This document shows, piece after piece, positions 55,737 through 64,000 of a DNA stretch of 64,000 bases. A model generated the notes under the pieces. It was not told the origin of the DNA. It did not search any database and saw nothing but the letters and a program-made list of their open reading frames with translations. Numbering within the stretch: the first letter of the stretch is position 1; every line of letters begins with the position of its first letter. The DNA comes from Gracilariopsis chorda (lineage: Eukaryota > Rhodophyta > Florideophyceae > Gracilariales > Gracilariaceae): assembly GCA_003194525.1 (NCBI GenBank), contig NBIV01000202.1:87089-151088 (forward strand), written 5' to 3'. The translations under genes and the position numbers were made by a program.

Positions 55737-58700
55737 TCAAAGGTCTAAGGGGAGCAAGCCACAGTCCCCGCGGAACCTTGCCAGCTTAACTCGACCGAGC
55801 GCTTTCGTCAGCATATCGGCAACCATGTCTTCCGTGGAACAGTACTGCAACTGGACGGCTTTGTCGCGTAGAGCCTCTCTGGTGAAGTGAAAGCGAATAT
55901 CAATGTGCTTAGTACGCTTGTTCACAACTCCATTTCGAGCAAGGTCGATGCAACCTTGATTGTCCACGTACACAGTTGTGGGCTCAACCATTAGCGTCAC
56001 TGACTCATCCACGTGTAGTCCACTTGCGTTGCCAATGCCACTCCACAGTCGTCTCAGCCAGATCGCTTCCTTCGTCCCACTGCACAGACTCACATACTCA
56101 GCCTCAGCGCTAGACAATGCAACTACTTCCTGTTGGCGCGAGCTCCAAGACACAGGAGCACCGCACATCATGAACAAATACCCACTGGTGGACTTGCGGT
56201 TGGATGTATCACCTGCCCAGTCAGAGTCTACGTATCCATACAGCTGAGTATCAGTCGTAATGCCATAAGTAAGTCCGAGGGAGCGAGTGCCATTGAGGTA
56301 ACGCAGAACACGCTTGACCGCTTTCCAATGAGTCTCTCCAGGTTTCTCGACATACTTGGCTAGCTTGGACACTGCAAACGAGATGTCCGGTCGAGTGCCA
56401 ACAGAGAGATACATCAGACAACCGATCACCTGGCGATACGGGATGTTCGTCAGAGGCTCTTCTACCTTAGTGAGGTCAGCACCAGAGTCCATGGGAGTGT
56501 CCATTGGTTTGCACTGCAACATGCCAAAACGTTGTAAGACCTTACGCGTGTATGCAGACTGTGCCAGGTACAGCTGTCTTTTGGATCGATCACGATGGAT
56601 CTCGAACCCAAGTACCATGCGCGCTTCACTGAGATCCTTCATCTGAAAACGTTTTGACAGTTCACGCTTTACGCGATTCATTGTCTCCATACTTGGGCTC
56701 GCAATGAGCAAGTCGTCCACATAAAGAGCAATGATCACAAGCGCTCCCAGTACCTCTCCGGTGTAGACGCACTCGTCTGCAACGTTTGGCTTCAGACCCA
56801 TCCAACCCACGAGGAACAAGTACATCTTTGCAAACCACTGCCTTGATGCCTGTCGTAGCCCATAGATGGCTTTCTTGAGAAGACATACCAAGTCCTCGTT
56901 CCCAGGTTTGATGAATCCGTCCGGCTGCTCCATGTACACAGTCTCTTCCAGGTCGCCATTCAAGAATGCAGTCTTCACATCCATCTGGTGCAGATGATAG
57001 TCCTGCACTGCTACAATGGACAGAATCATTCTAATGGATGTGAATTTGACCACTGGTGCATACGTCTCGGAGAATTCTACACCTTCGATCTGCAGAAACC
57101 CTCGAGCCACCACACGAGCCTTGTACCTCACTGTCGGTTCATCGTTGTCGCCAGCCTCATATTTTTGCACAAATACCCACTTGGATGATATCACGTTGCT
57201 GTCAGCTGGCCTTGGCACTAACTCCCATTTGTCATGCTCCATCAGAGACTCGTACTCACTGTTCATGGTCTTGGTCCACGCTTTTGAATCAGGACGTGAC
57301 ACCGCATCCGAGTATGAGGATGGGATGTCATCACTGGCAGTGAGTAGGGCAGTTCCGCGCCACCACGAGGTAGGCGCTCTACGCTCACGAGTGGATCTCC
57401 GAAGTGGTTGTGGATCTGGTACGTCTGGACCAACTTCTGTCTCAGCTGTAGGCTCATCGTGGCCACTGCCTGAAGCTTCTTCTGGTGGAGTATCTGGTGC
57501 AGCGGGTTCAACTTGGGCAGCATCGGTGGGTGTAGTAGAGGTGGAGGTGATGTTTGATTTCGGCTTGTCCGAGATGTCGATCTCAGCATAGCCGTCATCA
57601 TCAACGTGGTCAGTACCTTGATCTGAACCACTACATTCGTCAAACCTCACATCTCTCGACACAACCACCTTCTTCTTTTGCGTATCCCACAGTTTATAAC
57701 CGTTCGATCCAGATGTGTACCCAATAAAGATCGCCTCCACGGCACGTTGCTCCAGCTTCTTCAGCTTGTGTTCCACCACTTTGTACCAGCATCGGCTACC
57801 GAACACACGCAGATTGCTCAAGTCAGGTTCATATCCACTCCACATCTCGAGTGGTGTCACGTCACTCGGAAGGGCCTTGCAGGTGACTCGATTGCGCACA
57901 TACACTGCAACGTTCAATGCTTCAGCCCAGAAGCTCTTTGGCAGTTTCTTGTGATGCAGCATCGATCTCACCAAGTCCATGAGTGTTCGGTTTAACCGTT
58001 CGGCCAGACCATTCTGATGTGGATTGTAAGGCACCGTTCGCTGATGTTCAATACCGTGACGTTCAAGCTCTTGTGAAAACTTCTTTGACACATATTCACC
58101 AGCATTGTCTGTGCGTAACGCATGTAGCACAGAATCACGTGCGGTGATGGTTTTCACATGTCGGTCACTCTGATTTTGAACCATCTTGAGCCACTTCACG
58201 AACACGTGGAACACCTCATCCTTGGTCTTGAGCATGTACAAGAAGCAAAAACGGGAGTGATCATCGATGAATGTGACGAAGTAGCGTGAGCCTCCCAAGG
58301 AACCTACTTGGATTGGACCACAAATGTCCGAATGCACTAGGTCCAATGGGTGGAAAGCCCGTTCCCCCCCTTGCTTGGGAGTTGGAGCACGTGTAGATTT
58401 TCCTACTACACAAGAGTCACACACATCCATCGATTGATTCAAGTCCACATTCAGCCCTGACACAACACCGTCACGAGCCATATGTTTGATACCATCCACA
58501 TTCACATGAGCCATTCGAGCATGCCATAGTGACAGGTCAGTCACAAGTGCGTTGTCCATGTCTTCTGGTACTTCAATCGCAGTACATAGGTAGTACAGTC
58601 CTTTCATGCGACGGCCCTGGGCGATCATGGTGTTGCCTTTGTATACACATACTTTGGTTTTGTCAAACACCACTCGCGCACCCAGGTCACACATCGCAGA

Positions 58701-59762
58701 TACTGACAGCAGATGATACCTTAAATTCGGTACGTGCACTACTTCACCCAACCGGCACTTGCTCTTACGCCCTTCAACAGCGAGATCGAGGTGGACACTG
58801 CCATGACCAAGAGACTCCAGCTTCGAGTCATTGCCGATACTCACACCGGCAGACTCTCTTTTGCTATAACTGTCAAACATGGACTCGTCATACGTCATAT
58901 GGGCGGTGGCACCAGAGTCAATGATCCAGTCACTGATACTTTCTTCCACAGAACCTGTCGCAATGAGACAAACAAAGTCAGAGTCACTGTCACATCCTCT
59001 TTTCTCGTTGCCGAGATCGGTCTGCACAGCTGGGTTTGCGGCAGCACTCTGCTCTTTGCTAGCTTTGTCACGTTGTCTCTTGAAACAGTTTCTCTGGATA
59101 TGCCCCTTCTTACCACAGTAGTACCACACCATGGACTTCTTTCGTGACTGCGCACCGACCAAAGCTGTGTCACTTCCGGACTCCTCCTTGGCACGATCGT
59201 TCATTCGCTGTTCCTCTTGCAGCAAACGACTTTTCACAAACTCTAAATCGAGTTTACGATCACCAATCGTGGTGTCCATAGCGACAATGAGGTGTTCGAA
59301 GCGGTCTGGTAGCCCACATAGGATTGCCATAGCGATGTCTTCTTCCTCAACCACTACGTCCATGCTCTTCAGATCCGATGCAAGATGACGAACACGATTG
59401 ATGAAGTGTAACAGTTTCTCATCATCTCGCATCTTGGCTGTGTAGAAGGCACGTCTTGCATTGATTTGGTTGAGCAGCGTTTTACGCTGGAACACATCGC
59501 AAATGGCTTTCCACATTTCCGCAGCATTCTCGGTATCCCTCACATGGTCCAAATGCTCATCACTGATGCTGAGACCAATAACAGCCCTGGCCTTAGAGTC
59601 TTTCTTCTTCCATGATGACAACTCGTCATCGTCCGTAGGCCTGGTTGATTCAAGATGGTCATCGAGGTCCTTGAGTGCAAGCAGCAACTCAACCTTTTGC
59701 TTCCATACATGGAAGTTATCCTCGCCCAACTTTTCAATCTTGATGCCACCGAATGAATCCAT
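55737..59762 (-). CDS. Family B copia gag-pol polyprotein
   Basis: 1,341 codons, no interruption, ATG at 59760-59762. Gag (residues 1-210, UBN2-like; DNFHVWKQKVELLL) is followed by a zinc knuckle where the first Cys is Trp213 (W-YYCGKKGHIQRNC; C216, H221 and C226 remain), which should weaken RNA binding. The protease has DSGATAHM (Asp282), and the pre-integrase region LWHARMAHVN ... CDSCVVGK. Integrase has Asp479, Asp552 and Glu588, RT has Asp928 (MDVKTAFLNGD) and YVDD at 1014-1017, and RNase H has DSDWAGD, SSAEAEYVSL and VDNQG (Asp1267). Length and order are those of complete copia proteins. Apart from Trp213 it looks competent. Confidence 0.93.
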   Translation of the reverse strand: MDSFGGIKIEKLGEDNFHVWKQKVELLLALKDLDDHLESTRPTDDDELSSWKKKDSKARAVIGLSISDEHLDHVRDTENAAEMWKAICDVFQRKTLLNQINARRAFYTAKMRDDEKLLHFINRVRHLASDLKSMDVVVEEEDIAMAILCGLPDRFEHLIVAMDTTIGDRKLDLEFVKSRLLQEEQRMNDRAKEESGSDTALVGAQSRKKSMVWYYCGKKGHIQRNCFKRQRDKASKEQSAAANPAVQTDLGNEKRGCDSDSDFVCLIATGSVEESISDWIIDSGATAHMTYDESMFDSYSKRESAGVSIGNDSKLESLGHGSVHLDLAVEGRKSKCRLGEVVHVPNLRYHLLSVSAMCDLGARVVFDKTKVCVYKGNTMIAQGRRMKGLYYLCTAIEVPEDMDNALVTDLSLWHARMAHVNVDGIKHMARDGVVSGLNVDLNQSMDVCDSCVVGKSTRAPTPKQGGERAFHPLDLVHSDICGPIQVGSLGGSRYFVTFIDDHSRFCFLYMLKTKDEVFHVFVKWLKMVQNQSDRHVKTITARDSVLHALRTDNAGEYVSKKFSQELERHGIEHQRTVPYNPHQNGLAERLNRTLMDLVRSMLHHKKLPKSFWAEALNVAVYVRNRVTCKALPSDVTPLEMWSGYEPDLSNLRVFGSRCWYKVVEHKLKKLEQRAVEAIFIGYTSGSNGYKLWDTQKKKVVVSRDVRFDECSGSDQGTDHVDDDGYAEIDISDKPKSNITSTSTTPTDAAQVEPAAPDTPPEEASGSGHDEPTAETEVGPDVPDPQPLRRSTRERRAPTSWWRGTALLTASDDIPSSYSDAVSRPDSKAWTKTMNSEYESLMEHDKWELVPRPADSNVISSKWVFVQKYEAGDNDEPTVRYKARVVARGFLQIEGVEFSETYAPVVKFTSIRMILSIVAVQDYHLHQMDVKTAFLNGDLEETVYMEQPDGFIKPGNEDLVCLLKKAIYGLRQASRQWFAKMYLFLVGWMGLKPNVADECVYTGEVLGALVIIALYVDDLLIASPSMETMNRVKRELSKRFQMKDLSEARMVLGFEIHRDRSKRQLYLAQSAYTRKVLQRFGMLQCKPMDTPMDSGADLTKVEEPLTNIPYRQVIGCLMYLSVGTRPDISFAVSKLAKYVEKPGETHWKAVKRVLRYLNGTRSLGLTYGITTDTQLYGYVDSDWAGDTSNRKSTSGYLFMMCGAPVSWSSRQQEVVALSSAEAEYVSLCSGTKEAIWLRRLWSGIGNASGLHVDESVTLMVEPTTVYVDNQGCIDLARNGVVNKRTKHIDIRFHFTREALRDKAVQLQYCSTEDMVADMLTKALGRVKLARFRGDCGLLPLDL

Positions 59763-60980
59763 GCTTGGTAGATGTCAACAAACAGCACAGTTGCGATGAA
59801 AGACCTACGGCACTTAAGTAGTACAAAAATGGCAACAACGACAACAATAACAACAAAAACAACGACAACAACAACAACAAAACTTCAAATTCGGGCGCAC
59901 TGACGGGAGAAACTACCTCCGCTACCCTAGGGTGTCGGACCCCTGGCCCCCGGAGATGCTCCGGGTACAAGACGTCTTCTTCTGTCTTCCCTCTCCTACG
60001 TCTAAGGAGAAGATGCGTCGCTCTCTACGAGGCTTCCAGAGGATGGTTAATGACCCACGATATGCCCTCACCAAGTATAACCCTTTCTGGCCTCTTGCAA
60101 GAACTTGCGCGACCTCGAAACTGAAGCTACTATGGCAACCAAAGTACGCTGCTAACGCGCAACCACTTAAGGTCACACGCGGCCTGATCCTAAGAAGGAG
60201 GTCAGCCTACGCCACGTCGCCTCCCCGCACAAACGCCCAAGGGTCAGATGCACGGATCAGAAGCTCGTTATGGAATACCTTCGCAACAGCCCAAGAATCC
60301 CGACACGCAGTCAGGATCAAAACAAATAATTCAATCACCCGCACCAGCGCAGTACGCCACGGCACCCCGTCCACAGATGCACCCGCTGAACTTACCAGGT
60401 CTTAACGACCGTCACCGTTATCTGTCCAAATGGACCGGTGGGAAGCCACTCGACAGTACACCCGCTTTGGTTCAAGCCGCCAGGCTCACGTCCCCGGATA
60501 TCTGGACTCACCCAAAGTAACCCGGATCAACCGCTCGTCGCACTGGACACCAGATGATGATTAAGAAACACGAAAAACAAACAAATGCTGAGCACACGAT
60601 CACGGAGCCCAGACTTCGAAACTAGACCGACTCGACCTCACGGATACGACCCGACAAACGACTCGGGGATCCCAAAACACAAGATAGAGGGAGTGTCACA
60701 CACAAAGTAGATAGCGATCGACAACAGGGGCAACAACGGAGGCCCAACTCAACAACGATAGGAAGTAAACGTCAAACCACTACCACCACAACGCCCTCAG
60801 GGAGGAACGCAAACCAAAGGAGAATGACCAACACCGACCAACAATGGGATCAAGACACCCGACGCAACGACGAAAGAGGCAACAACAGCGAAACGGATGA
60901 ACGGCGGTGAGGGAGAGCGGCGACAGACGAACGATACGGAAAGGGATAGCGGCAGCGGTCAGCGGGGCTGGGCCATAACC
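59763..60980 (-). promoter_or_regulatory. Family B leader, long
   Basis: 1.2 kb between LTR and gag, longer than in families A and C. The primer site 60967-60980 (plus-strand GCTGGGCCATAACC) is the half-tRNA type with one G missing. At 59890-59977 lies the two-hairpin block shared with A and C. A CAA-rich stretch (59832-59883) is next to the gag start. The rest (about 59980-60960) has only short frames; I see no gene in it. Confidence 0.6.
59832..59883. repeat. CAA-rich microsatellite in leader
   Basis: Imperfect CAA/ACA repeats of about 52 bases just upstream of the gag start (on the coding strand, TTG repeats). Likely unstructured; it may vary in length between copies. Confidence 0.8.
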
Positions 60981-61762
60981 TGTTGAAAGTTGAAAGGAAG
61001 TTGAGGGGATGGAAGGGAAGTTCGCCAGCTCTAGCTTGGATTTACTTGGAGGTCCTTCAGGCACATCTTATGTACCACTCTAAACTCGAATTGCGCGGGA
61101 ACACCAACTACAAGTAAAAACCTAAACCACTAAGCAGGGACACTCAATACTACCAATCATCATCTATCATGAACATAGCCAGCTCAGCACAACCTCATTA
61201 CATCAACGCACACCAACGCACCAACGTTCCGTAATAGTTACGTGCATACACATGACCATGACAAGGCACAAATTCACGACTCCAACACACGCCAGCACAT
61301 GCCAACACATCACGGTAAGTCAACACGTCACGGTAAGTCGGCACGTAACCTGTGGTGTTATTGCCATGTCATCATTTGGCAATGCACACAACACCTACGT
61401 CATCAATATACCCGTGCATGTGTAAACCTGTTGACAGTGCATGCGCACCTTACCATTGTACCAACCACTGCTGTACCACTTGTACCAGGTGTCAACCACT
61501 TCAGCAGTATCCCCTGCACACAACGTACACTATGACCACTGTAGTAGCTGGACACGTGGGTGTGTCCAACCGATCCAGTTATGCCATACCACTTGTACGC
61601 ACCACGTTGCATATGTACATTTGCAGTAGCCAATCAGAAGCCAGTTTCACGTTGGGTTCGCGCACACGCGCATATGCGCTTTTGCAGAGGTACCCTCTAA
61701 AAACAGCCCATGCTCCCCGGAACATTTGGTTTTCAGTGACAGCACAGGTACTACTGCCAACA
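60981..61762 (-). repeat. Family B LTR shared by two tandem copies
   Basis: 782 bases, TGTTGAAAGTTGAAAGG to CTACTGCCAACA. It is the 5' LTR of the element on the left and, followed by the C-rich tract and the pol end at 61783, the 3' LTR of the copy on the right. Confidence 0.88.
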
Positions 61763-64000
61763 CCCCCCCTCTGTCACTGACTTCAAAGGTCTAAGGGGAG
61801 CAAGCCACAGTCCCCGCGGAACCTTGCCAGCTTAACTCGACCGAGCGCTTTCGTCAGCATATCGGCAACCATGTCTTCCGTGGAACAGTACTGCAAACTG
61901 GACGGCTTTTGTCGCGTAGAGCCTCTCTGGTGAGTGAAAGCGAATATCAATGTGCTTAGTACGCTTGTTCACAACTCCATTTCGAGCAAGGTCGATGCAA
62001 CCTTGGTTGTCCACGTACACAGTTGTGGGCTCAACCATAGCGTCACTGACTCATCCACGTGTAGTCCACTTGCGTTGCCAATGCCACTCCACGGTCGTCT
62101 CAGCCAGATCGCTTCCTTCGTCCCACTGCACAGACTCACATACTCAGCCTCAGCGCTAGACAATGCAACTACTTCCTGTTGGCGCGAGCTCCAAGACACA
62201 GGAGCACCGCACATCATGAACACATACCCACTGGTGGACTTGCGGTTGGATGTATCACCTGCCCAGTCAGAGTCTACGTATCCATACAGCTGAGTATCAG
62301 TCGTAATGCCATAAGTAAGTCCGAGGGAGCGAGTGCCATTGAGGTAACGCAGAACACGCTTGACCGCTTTCCAATGAGTCTCTCCAGGTTTCTCGACATA
62401 CTTTGGCTAGCTTGGACACTGCAAACGAGATTGTCCGGTCGAGTGCCAACAGAGAGATACATCAGACAACCGATCACCTGGCGATTACGGGATGTTCGTC
62501 AGAGCTCTTCTACCTTAGTGAGGTCAGCACCAGAGTCCATGGGAGTGTCCATTGGTTTGCACTGCAACATGCCAAAACGTTGTAAGACCTTACGCGTGTA
62601 TGCAGACTGGTGTCAGGTACAGCTGTCTTTTGGATCGATCACGATGGATCTCGAACCCAAGTACCATGCGCGCTTCACTGAGATCCTTCATCTGAAAACG
62701 TTTTGACAGTTTCACGCTTTACGCGATTCATTGTCTCCATACTTGGCTCGCAATGAGCAAGTCGTCCACATAAAGAGGCAATGATCAACAAGCGCTCCCA
62801 GTACCTCTCCGGTGTAGACGCACTCGTCTGCAACGTTTGGCTTCAGACCCATCCAACCCACGAGGACAAGTACATATTTGCAAACCACGCCTTGATGCCT
62901 GTCGTAGCCCATAGATGGCTTTCTTGAGAAGACATACCAAGTCCTCGTTCCCAGGTTGATGAATCCGTCCGGCTGCTCCATGTACACAGTCTCTTCCAGG
63001 TCGCCATTCAAGAATGCAGTCTTCACATCCATCTGGTGCAGATGATAGTCCTGCACTGCTACAATGGACAGAATCATTCTAATGGATGTGAATTTGACCA
63101 CTGGTGCATACGTCTCGGAGAAGTCTACACCTTCGATCTGCAGAAACCCTCGAGCCACCACACGAGCCTTGTACCTCACTGTCGGTTCATCGTTGTCGCC
63201 AGCCTCATATATTTTGCACAAATACCCACTTGGATGATATCACGTTGCTGTCAGCTGGCCTTGGCACTAACTCCCATTTGTCATGCTCCATCAGAGACTC
63301 GTACTCACTGTTCATGGTCCTGGTCCACGCTTTTGAATCAGGACGTGACACCGCATCCGAGTATGAGGATGGGATGTCATCACTGGCAGTGAGTAGGGCA
63401 GTTCCGCGCCACCACGAGGTAGGCGCTCTACGCTCACGAGTGGATCTCCGAAGTGGTTGTGGATCTGGTACGTCTGGATCAACTTCTGTCTCAGCTGTAG
63501 GCTCATCGTGGCCACTGCCTGAAGCTTCTTCTGGTGGAGTATCTGGTGCAGCGGGTTCAACTTGGGCAGCATCGGTGGGTGTAGTAGAGGTGGAGGTGAT
63601 GTTTGATTTCGGCTTGTCCGAGATGTCGATCTCAGCATAGCCGTCATCATCAACGTGGTCAGTACCTTGATCTGAACCACTACATTCGTCAAACCTCACA
63701 TCTCTCGACACAACCACCTTCTTCTTTTGCGTATCCCACAGTTTATAACCGTTCGATCCAGATGTGTACCCAATAAAGATCGCCTCCACGGCGTTGCCAG
63801 CTTCTTCAGCTTGTGGTCCACCACTTTGTACCAGCATCGGCTACCGAACACACGCAGATTGCTCAAGTCAGGTTCATATCCACTCCACATCTCGAGTGGT
63901 GTCACGTCACTCGGAAGGGCCTTGCAGGTGTGACTCGATTGCGCACATACACTGCAACGTTCAATGCTTCAGCCCAGAAGCTCTTTGGCAGTTTCTTGTG
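61763..64000 (-). mobile_element. Second family B copy, partial
   Basis: Internal region of another family B element in the same orientation, from the polypurine tract to integrase, leaving the window on the right. It aligns base by base with 55717 to about 57990. Confidence 0.85.
61783..64000 (-). pseudogene. Family B pol, second copy, many one-base indels
   Basis: RNase H, RT and the end of integrase nearly identical to 55737-57990 but with well over ten single-base insertions or deletions (for example near 61895, 61931, 62038, 62403, 62430, 62486, 62503, 62611, 62709, 62780 and 63798), while substitutions are rare. The longest open parts are 62712-63221 (RT with MDVKTAFLNGD) and 63205-63837 (acidic linker before RT). 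As written it cannot make a protein. The indel excess is unusual for natural decay and may be base-calling error. Confidence 0.85.

Larger units (their letters stand above)
54938..61762 (-). mobile_element. Family B copia element with intact polyprotein
   Basis: Minus strand: 5' LTR 60981-61762, primer site 60967-60980, long leader to 59763, one gag-pol frame 55737-59762, a C-rich run (polypurine tract of the element strand) next to the 3' LTR 54938-55716. By eye the LTRs differ at about 11 positions in 780 (about 1.4 percent), making this the youngest full element here. The 5' LTR also serves as 3' LTR of the next copy (61763 onward). The left flank is CAGAC; the right flank is outside the window. 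Confidence 0.9.

Noticed and set aside
57016-57591. 191-codon plus-strand frame within the family B polyprotein
   Set aside because: Antisense to the intact minus-strand gag-pol; no support as a gene.

Overview
The window is eukaryotic and consists almost entirely of mobile DNA. I found no host gene, rRNA or convincing tRNA gene. At least three families of Ty1/copia LTR retrotransposons (called A, B and C here, after their LTRs) are stacked in and on one another, together with one remnant of a very divergent copia-like clade and one PIF/Harbinger DNA transposon. Long uninterrupted reading frames, roughly balanced base composition and dense nesting would fit a repeat-rich region of a small algal genome, perhaps a red alga, but that is inference: nothing in the window fixes the species.

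Layout. 1-3780: minus-strand remnant of the divergent element (RT, integrase, protease, gag), running off the left edge. 3781-14495: broken family A copies in both orientations, including two that share the same internal deletion. 14496-30978: a near-perfect tandem array of a 3,907-bp unit (partial copy, four units), fused on its right to a full-length but stop-riddled family C element (gag-pol 29116-33465, 3' LTR 33460-34192). 34193-51179: a family A element (copy E, minus strand) split by a complete family C element (37143-43740, 5-bp target duplication GGCCA) and by a PIF/Harbinger transposon (44450-49768, 3-bp duplication TCA). 51180-54937: the right end of another family C element into which E inserted, a family A gag piece, and a family A LTR carrying a solo family B LTR (duplication TAACA). 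54938-64000: a family B element with an intact 1,341-codon polyprotein, followed by a second copy that shares its LTR, is full of one-base indels, and runs off the right edge.

How the parts work. Each copia element is built as LTR, half-tRNA primer site, structured leader, gag with a CCHC knuckle, aspartic protease, integrase, reverse transcriptase, RNase H, LTR. Most copies are broken; the best preserved are the family B polyprotein (55737-59762) and the minus-strand family C pol (37870-41205).

The most interesting signals are: (1) the 3.9-kb array, whose point differences show that its repeated pol segment is a hybrid of two family C copies, pointing to unequal recombination; (2) a regulatory module shared by the LTRs of all three families; (3) a leader block with two hairpins whose stems differ in sequence but stay paired; (4) a 69-base leader segment identical between families A and C; (5) an extra, unrecognised gene inside the Harbinger transposon.
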